Source: Neckera pumila (Eukaryota; Streptophyta; Bryopsida; Hypnales; Neckeraceae). From it: a stretch of DNA of 64,000 nucleotides. The stretch lies in assembly GCA_963969595.1 (NCBI GenBank), contig OZ018411.1, positions 2,854,501 through 2,918,500 of the forward strand, written 5' to 3'. Every line of letters begins with the position of its first letter. Position 1 is the stretch's first letter. Shown here piece after piece: positions 56,491 to 64,000 of the stretch. The position numbers and the translations under genes were made by a program. Under the pieces are notes generated by a model. That model searched no databases, was not told the origin of the DNA, and was given only the letters and a program-made list of their open reading frames with translations.

Positions 56491-59400
56491 ATGGCGCCCT
56501 TGATCAAGACGCCGCGGGCGATCGTGACCGTGGATCCCAACAAGCGTCCGTGGGAGCAGAAGGTGGCGCTCCACAACCGGTGGCACCCGGAGATTCCAGC
56601 CGTGGGGACGGTGGAGGAGGGCGAGGTGTTCCGTGTGGAGACTGTGGACTGGACTGGCAGGCAAATCGGAAACAATGACAGCGCCGAGGATATGAAGAAC
56701 GTCGACCTCACGGCGGTAATTAATTTGTGCCTCTCACTCTTTGGCTATGGCGAACTTGATCAATCGCAATTCAATCAGTAGTTCGACAGAATGCACACTT
56801 GCATTTCTGCAACAGCGGAACTTGAAGTAAGGATTTCCAACTTTGAAGATGGATCTTCATGATTGAGATTCGAGACACATCTGGATGGTTCCAACAGGGA
56901 AGGCAATCGAAAGAATTAGGGTTTAAAAGTATGCAGCACTTTTGCGCCCTTCTGTTTATCCTCTCATTCCAGTCCAACATTAGAAGCAGTAGTCATCACT
57001 GAACATTACTTGTTTCTCAGATTGCATACCATTCTCGAACTTCAAAGCAGGGGATCCATGCTTCCCATGAATCAAGGCTGCTTTCATTGTAGAAAATCTT
57101 GTATGCAAGGTTGCCCATGAATTGTGAGTCACTGTAACACGTGCTATTCTTGTTAGAGTGACAGTGTAAAAGAACCCTCTGTCTCCATATACAAGAATGT
57201 CATGTGCTTCGAAACCCACTACTGATCCTAGACCTGGGCTGCAGGTTCACAATTTGAGTGGGCCGATCCGCGTGACGGACACGGCCGGCCGAGCGGCAAT
57301 GCCCGGCGATTTGCTGGTGGTGGAGATTCTGAACTTGGGTCCCTTGCCTGGCGACGAGTGGGGGTTCACGGGCATTTTCGACCGAGAAAACGGCGGAGGC
57401 TTCCTCACGGACCACTTCCCCAACGCTTGCAAAGCCATCTGGGACTTCGAGGGGATCTGGGCGTCGTCTCGCCACATCCCAGGTAAGGTGACAGAGACTT
57501 CATTCATCATAGAGTACATTAGCGTCTCCATTGACCATACAGGTGAGCTTTGAACTGTGCTAATTGTGAAAATACTTGATCTGTTGACATTTGCTTTTTT
57601 GCAATTGGTTTGTAGCTTACCACAGAATAAATGTATAAAATTGTAGATGGTGCACGTTTCTAGATTGTTGTAGGGAAAGGTTCAATGTTCAACCGTATGG
57701 TGAATGGAGACCTTACATTACCACCATCAATGGGGGATCCATTGATGTGTTTGCAATCATGGTTAAGTTTGCGCTCATGTTGCACTTATGAAGCTGACGT
57801 ACCGAGATGATTGTTGTCCGTGATTGTTCTTGCAGGGGTGCGTTTCCCGGGTCTGATTCACCCGGGCCTCATCGGCACGGCTCCGTCGAAGGAGCTGCTG
57901 GACATCTGGAACGAACGGGAGAAAGCGCTGGTGGATGAGGGCGAGAATTCAATCACTTTGAGCAAGCATTTGCACACCCGCCCACTTGCCCTTCTGCCTC
58001 AGACCAAGGGAGCTCTTCTGGGCAAGGTGATCCTCACGTAAAGTTTTCATTCCTTCTCGTTCTTGAACGAAATTCAGACTGGGGACTTTTAAACACTTAC
58101 ATTTTGCAATTGAAACCTCTGCTTAGCTCGAAACTAGATTGTATATTGATAAATCTCAAACTTACGGGTTTTTTAAGCTCAAATTGATACTCGGTAATGT
58201 TGAAGCGTGTTTCAAAAGTAACAAACGCACTTAGTCCGAACAGGTTTTATGAAAGTGGTTAAACTTAGGATCTCCAAATCGCTTTCCTCCGGTGCTGAGT
58301 CGATTCTGGGTATGGCTGTGTTTGCTTAGGTGGAGAAGGGGACTAAGGACTGGGAGCGAATCGCCGCGGAAGCATGCAGGACCATTCCCGGGCGTGAGAA
58401 TGGCGGCAACTGCGACATCAAGAACTTGAGCAGAGGGTGCAAAGTTTACTTCCCGGTGTTCATTGAAGGAGCCAATCTCAGTATGGGCGACATGCACTTC
58501 TCGCAGGGCGATGGCGAGGTCTCCTTCTGTGGCGCCATCGAGATGAGCGGCTTCCTCGAGCTCAAGTACATGCCGTCTTTCTTCTTCTTGCTTTCATGCT
58601 CCTGTGGTTTCGATGTTGTCATCGCATTCATAGTTTTTGAGATCGTTTTATACTCTGGTTCATTGCCAGCTTGTCGTAGTTCCGTATCTTTGTTTAATCT
58701 CAAGCTGAAGTGAAGCATTCTTATAATCCTCGGAAGCTATCTTGTTTACGGTGTTTAGCTGTTGTTGATTGTGTCCTTGATTCACCAACAAAGAATACAC
58801 CAATTCATCTCAGAATTTGATTAGTTTTGGTAATAGAGTTAATCCACCTTGGTAATAGGGTTAACCTAGTAAGGATGATAAGTTCAAAATATGATTGATG
58901 AATGATTTTCAAGGTTATTGTAGAAATGAAGAATGCACCTTTTGGTTCAAGAATTGAATCCTTTTGGCTTAACTACATGGTGGTGATAAGTCTTATCCTT
59001 TCACCAAGACATTTTTAGAGCAGTCTAATCTAACTTTACCTTTAACCCCTAAAGGACCAAGGCCACTATTCAATCAAAAACCACTCAAAATTGCCCTTTC
59101 TATTGCGTTCATTTAAGTAAACAAAAAATAATAATTTAAAAAAAATCTAACCATAGGATCTTCTATTATATGTTCCCTTCTGTCACAACATCTCAAACTT
59201 AAGGAAGGACGATTTTTTAATAGATATTGTACTGATTCCGTAGCTTCATACCTGTGTACTATAATCGTACATATTACGTGTATTTAGTCGCACTGAATCA
59301 GTGTCGGTAAAAAGTTTTCCAAAAGCGTATGATTGATATACTTTAATTAAACAAATGTAATATCCAAAATACACCTAAACTATACTGATAATAGTATAAG

Positions 59401-60850
59401 AATCATACGTTATTGATCTGCTTACTTACCATTGTCACCCAAATGCAGGTGCTCGATCATGCGAGGAGGAATGGAGCAGTACTTGACCCCCATGGGACCA
59501 ACCAAGCTCCATGTGAACCCCATCTTTGAAATCGGCCCTCTAGAGCCTCGCTTCTCCGAGTGGTTGGTGTTCGAGGGCTTGAGCGTGGACGAGAATGGCA
59601 AGCAGCATTACCTGGACGCCAGTATTGCTTACAAACGGGCGGTGCTCAACTGCATTGATTACCTTTCCAAGTTCGGGTACACCAAGGAACAGGTCGGTGT
59701 TGTAATCCCTCCCTGCGATCATTGCAACAATCTGAATTTTCCTTGCATTGCTATTGCACAGATTGTTAAGGGGAGTCTCGGGTCTGTGCTCCATGAATGG
59801 TGGACATGCCCTCTTCAAAGTTCTCCAGTTAGCTTTTCATCAAACTGGCTGAAAATCTAAATCAGTGAGCATTAGGGACGAAGAATGGGAGATGAAGAAG
59901 TCGGCATGGAGAATTTACTAGAGCTTTTCACCTTAGCTTACATGTTTTGTGCCAACAAAGTAGGGATCAAGTTTAGAATTCAACGGTTTGCTGAAATCTA
60001 CTGTGACTTCTAGTGTGTTTGAGGTAAGTCAGTTTCTGAATGGACTGCAACGTGTGTTGGTGACATTGTTTGCTGGCAGGTCTACTTGCTTCTCTCTTGT
60101 TGCCCTTGTGAGGGTCGCATTTCTGGAATTGTGGACGTGCCAAACGCATGCGCTACGCTTGCTATTCCTATTTCTATTTTTGATCAGGTATATCATCAGA
60201 CGTCTTCATGTCTTACTATTTGTTGCAAGGGAATGCAATTGTTGTAGCTGAGACCCTGGACTTGGAGAATGTTCACAGACGTGAAATATATAGACGATAC
60301 TATTAACGCCACTTTAAGCATTTTTACCAGCATGTAGGAGCATGATATTTGGGTGATCACTATAGAGCACTTGAGAGATCACTTTGGGTATAAGAGCCAA
60401 AGTCTCTTTGAGAGAATGTTTTTATTACTATGTAAGAATTTCTTTTGCAATCATTCAACGTGGGAGGTTGTAGACCACTATTGAAGGGATAGGCCTATTT
60501 TCATTCAAAGAGCAGTGGCCATAGCCAATTCATACTTACGGCATTTGCTAATTGAAGTCCAACCTAGTGTATGAAAAGATGAATTGATGTTGGTAACAGG
60601 GGTTAGTATAGGAGGCAAGATCATAGTTTAGTACCCTCTCTTGTATTCTCTACTGACGGGGTGCAAAAATAGGAGATTCAAGTTTGTTCTTGTTCTGATT
60701 CGTGCTTTTTCAATATGTGTTTTGATGCAGGACATCCGTCCCAAGAAGGGCGGACCTCCAGTTGGACCACGCCTCATCAAACGGGGCGACTGTCCATCTG
60801 TCCCTTACAAGGGCAGCATGCCCACGCAGAAGAACCTCTCTTCTGCTTAG
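56491..60850 (+). CDS. Acetamidase/formamidase family protein
   Basis: Seven exons with in-phase GT-AG introns: 56491-56715, 57245-57482, 57836-58026, 58330-58565, 59449-59692, 60080-60187, 60731-60850. They encode 453 residues, against about 452 in Arabidopsis (At4g37550/At4g37560). The family (FmdA_AmdA) hydrolyses formamide to formate and ammonia; plant substrates are poorly defined and the protein is probably cytosolic, since no signal peptide is visible. Conserved blocks in order: RPWEQK and HNRWHPEIP (N-terminus), LSGPIRV, GPLPGDEWGFTGIFDRENGG, GFLTDHFPNACKAIWDFEGI, VRFPGLIHPGLIGTAPSKEL, TIPGRENGGNCDIKNLSRG (about 235-253), GDMHFSQGDGEVSFCGAIEM (from about 271), GPTKLHVNPIFEIGP, and CCPCEGRISG with C385, C386 and C388. 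All blocks are intact and the splice joins keep the frame, so the gene looks functional. Introns hold transposon pieces. Confidence 0.95.
59042..59165. mobile_element. TTAA-family left-end fragment in formamidase intron 4
   Basis: TTAA then CCCCTAAAGGACCAAGGCC, continuing AAAACCACTCAAAATTGCCC and TCTAACCATAGGATCTTCTA, matches 63188-63310. Similarity is lost after about 59165 and no right end follows. Confidence 0.6.
60420..60580. repeat. Dispersed repeat in formamidase intron 6
   Basis: The similar segment lies at 3150-3320 inside the CCT pseudogene. Shared blocks include tttcttttgcaatcattcaa, gaagggata and attgaagtcca/attgaagacca. Confidence 0.5.
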
Positions 60851-62784
60851 AGCTTCAAATTCACTGCGCATTACAGGATGTCCATACTTAGCACTGTTTA
60901 TATGCACAGAACTTTGAGTCCCAATTGCAAATTGGTTCCTATGTTATCGTTTTGTAGATTGTGTACCTTTTGTAACATCTTTGAATTAACATCTTTGTTA
61001 CAAGCGATTATGAATCTACAGTGGTGTATGCTTTGTGTGGAATGGAGTTTCGTTTGTTTGTTAGCGATTGAGACAAGGCGTTGTGATGAATCCGTCTCAT
61101 GCCTAGGTAAAGAGAACATCTCTGTTTTATCAGACCTGTTGATGGTTTTATATAGTTCTAATTTTTTTAATCCTCGACATTTAGTACTGGGTATTTTCCA
61201 ACGGAGTTCCAAATATTCGAGTTGTTAAATATTTTAACAAAAGGGAAAACAGCAAAATAAAACATTCTTGGGGAGCGCCCCAGACATGGAAAGTTCACGT
61301 GAGGAGGAGGTTCAAAAAATTACAAAAAGGTAGGTGTTGGACACTCAAATACATGCTCTTAATAACGAATATTATATATTTTTTTAGTTCTTTTTTGGTT
61401 GCCACAGTGGAAAAAAGGGAGATATTCTCGTGACTCCTACAGAATGGTATACACTTGCACCAGACTATTTGACCCCCTCTTCCATGACATTCTAGAATAT
61501 CTTGCCCACTTGCCACAATATTATTGTCCGAAACACACTTGTCTTTTGTTCAAACTCTTTGTCCTTTTCCAAGGAAATGGGAATTCCCAGTTATAAAAAT
61601 AATAAAAATTCGTAACACATACATCAACAATTGACTTGGGCCACATGTGCAATCAACAAATCAAACAATAACCCAACAAGTCCACACCCTTCTGCCAAAA
61701 GGTGGACAGGGAGCTGCTTGTATTGAATTTGGCCTCACGACATTCTAAGGGGAATAAGTCAAATGCTTCACAGTTACGCAAGAAGGTACAGTTTTGTAAG
61801 TAAACTAAAGCTGCTCGACTGACTTCAAAGTTTCACGAGGCCCTTCTCCAGGCTCAAAGTAGGCGAAGACCTTGGAATTAGGAGCATGATGCCCCTTGAA
61901 GGAGTCCGTCCTGCAACAACTGTGTGCTCATGACAGACATGATGCTTCAGTTGTTTGTGAAATTTTCACTCCATTGGGGTGGCCACATTAATTAATTCAT
62001 GAAGCCAAGCAGGACATGGCTCATTGCCTGGAGGGAGACTTTTCACCTTCCCAAGCTTGTTCTTATACTGTACTGCTGTACAAACAACAACAGTTCAGTC
62101 TGGTCCATTGGGAGCACACAATCATCAAATCATGCATGAATGCAAAAAAACTGTTAAGTTGCATTCAATTGATGACGTTGGAGGATTTGCAAGCATTTGC
62201 GCTGCCTCATCATGGCCTGCTGTGTTTTTTGAAATCACTGGTGGATGCAACCAGGCTGAGTTGCACAAACACGGCAACAGTGATCAATTGGATGAAGAAG
62301 AAGAAGAAAATGAAAACAAAACTGATGAGTGCTTCCACCAACAAGGACTCCTCCTCTGGTTTGCATCCAAATATAAGGTAACTACACCTAAAATCAATCG
62401 TGTTTTAATTGCAACCCCTATCTAGGAAGGATTGACATGTTGCTTGAAGTATGTTCTACTGTCAATGATGAGTTAGGTAGGCTTAAATGGTTGCTTTAAG
62501 AGCATACTACCTTACAGTAACGCCTGCATTGAAAGCATAAGTTACAGTCATTTCCTGGAGTCTCAAAGGAATTTGATTAAGCAACAGCAAAAACAGACAC
62601 TTGAGGATTTTTTTTAACAAATGGCAGAACCATTGCATTAAAAAAAACGGACCAGAATCAACCAAGCCATGAGGCTGGAGGATTCAAGACTGAATTGACA
62701 ACACCCAAAAAGTAAACTTTTCATCTATGTTCTTTTTGCAATCAAACAACTTTTAATTTCATCTTACTTTAATTATATTTCATT

Positions 62785-62824
<40 letters not shown>

Positions 62825-63187
62825 TAAATAAATAAACTCTCCATTTGTGTTCATTTTACAAAGGTGGAAAATGAAGTAAATTTAGGACATGATGAAGACA
62901 ATACTTATCACCGTGAATTACTTGTTGATTGGTAGTAAGTTCATTGAAAGCTTAACCCTTGAACAACGCTGCAGACGTTTACTATCCAATGGATGACAAA
63001 AAATGGTCCTTCTATGTAGAAGAAAAGTATTGATGTTCATCCTTAGAATTTTGTGTGAAAAAGTGAAGCTCTTGCACATTAGTTTGACCTCTAATGACTG
63101 TTCTTGATTTATTTATTTATTTATTTAAACAAATGATTCACGTGGTACCAAAAAGGATGATTTCATGGTAACTAGTGGCCGTCCTCT
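60851..63187. other. Formamidase 3' flank and intergenic DNA
   Basis: Probably 3' UTR to about 61040. A frame at 62024-62425 contains only low-complexity E/K and no domain. At 62370-62400 is an end (AAGGTAACTACACCTAAAAT) related to the MITEs at 38007 and 50222. At 62952, TTAA plus CCCTTGAAC is a lone end related to 31521. Confidence 0.45.
62785..62836. repeat. Microsatellite (AAT)n followed by (AAAT)n
   Basis: About 36 bases of perfect taa/aat triplets followed by aaataaataaataaa. Confidence 0.95.
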
Positions 63188-64000
63188 TTAACCCCTAAAG
63201 GACCGAGGCCCTTTTCCTGCCAAAAAACACTCAAAACTGCCATTTCTATAGTAAAAAGTTAAAAAATTTGAAAAATGTTTTTTTTTCACATCTAACCGTA
63301 GGATCTTACACCTAACTAGTATAGGAATGTGTGGAAAAAATTTCAGAATTTTTGACCGCACAGATTGCAAGATATCTGCGTTTAAAGTGAAAAAAACAAG
63401 TTTTTCAGAACATTGCGGGACTAGATTTTTTGACTTTGAACATTTTTAACTTAAAACTTTTGCACTACAGAGTTTTGAGCTTTAAATGTTTGTAGTGGGG
63501 AATTGAGTTAATAGTTTAGGGGAAAAAAAAAGTTCAAAAAAACTTAATTATCATTCTTTAAAAAATTGTTAAATAGAAGTAGATACGAGATAGAAGGAAA
63601 ATCTAAAATATTCATATATTTTGAATGGAATTAAAATGCACTAATCCCAATGGTGAGATCGTTCTAACAAGTAATATAAACCATGGAAAAAAAAAAGTGA
63701 AAAATTTGAAAAATTGCATTCAAAAATGCATCCTAGAAGTTATTTTTTTCAAGAAGATGCTCTAATTGCCCGAAAAACAAGAATGTCCATAACTTTCTCA
63801 CAACAAATCCAAATGAAATGAATCAAAGCTTTCCAAATAGGGGAAAATATAATCTATGAGAAAAAAAATATTAAAAAAAAAAATTCAAATTTTTGTCCAT
63901 TTTTTTTTGCTGCCCGCCGTCCCTTATTTTGAGCTTATTTGGTCATAACTTTTGTTCCCGGGCACAAATTGTGAAAAAATTATATTCCCACGAAGCTAAT
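63188..64000. mobile_element. TTAA-flanked element, left end, runs off the window
   Basis: TTAA at 63188-63191 then CCCCTAAAGGACCGAGGCC. The body from 63310 matches 39830-40540. The first 120 bases match 59042-59165 and, inverted, the end at 54917. The right end lies beyond the window. No coding capacity is seen. Confidence 0.65.

Noticed and set aside
62024..62425. Open frame as a gene
   Set aside because: It is low-complexity with poly-E/K, no homology and no splice or leader support.

Overview
This is nuclear DNA from a land plant. Three intact or near-intact genes have spliced plant-type structures with GT-AG introns: a STRAP-type WD40 protein, a subfamily-VII-like LRR receptor kinase, and a plant acetamidase/formamidase. 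They sit as islands in AT-rich DNA packed with plant transposons: an L1-type LINE, CACTA elements, a Stowaway-like element and small inverted-repeat elements. The proteins align well with the Arabidopsis families as I remember them but are clearly diverged. A bryophyte, lycophyte or fern seems plausible, but the sequence alone does not settle this.

Layout. Positions 1 to about 29,640 are one L1-type LINE, broken up by later insertions. Its ORF1 is split into four pieces. The largest insertion is a 17.2-kb CACTA-type element (266-17490, TSD agg). It carries pieces of at least three unrelated host genes: farnesylcysteine lyase, a CCT-motif gene, and the GED domain of a DRP3-like dynamin. A second CACTA element (8273-16559, TSD tac) lies inside it. 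A third (10125-12057, TSD taa) sits inside a 62-bp tandem array of the second. A 1.04-kb CACTA derivative (18026-19065, TSD ttc) and a less well defined ~4.7-kb insertion (from about 20277) also break ORF1. ORF2 (25285-29548) is nearly complete in length but mutated.

From 29.6 to 64 kb come the three genes, all on the + strand: STRAP (33880-37158), the LRR receptor kinase (47666-51223) and formamidase (56491-60850). Between and inside them lie small non-autonomous elements. The most unusual are elements bounded by TTAA with CCC-starting inverted termini, which resembles the signature of piggyBac elements.

The three intact genes have no obvious joint pathway. The main biology of the window is nested transposition and capture of host gene fragments by a CACTA element. 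Exon boundaries and homologies were worked out by hand and by recall of families, with no database search.
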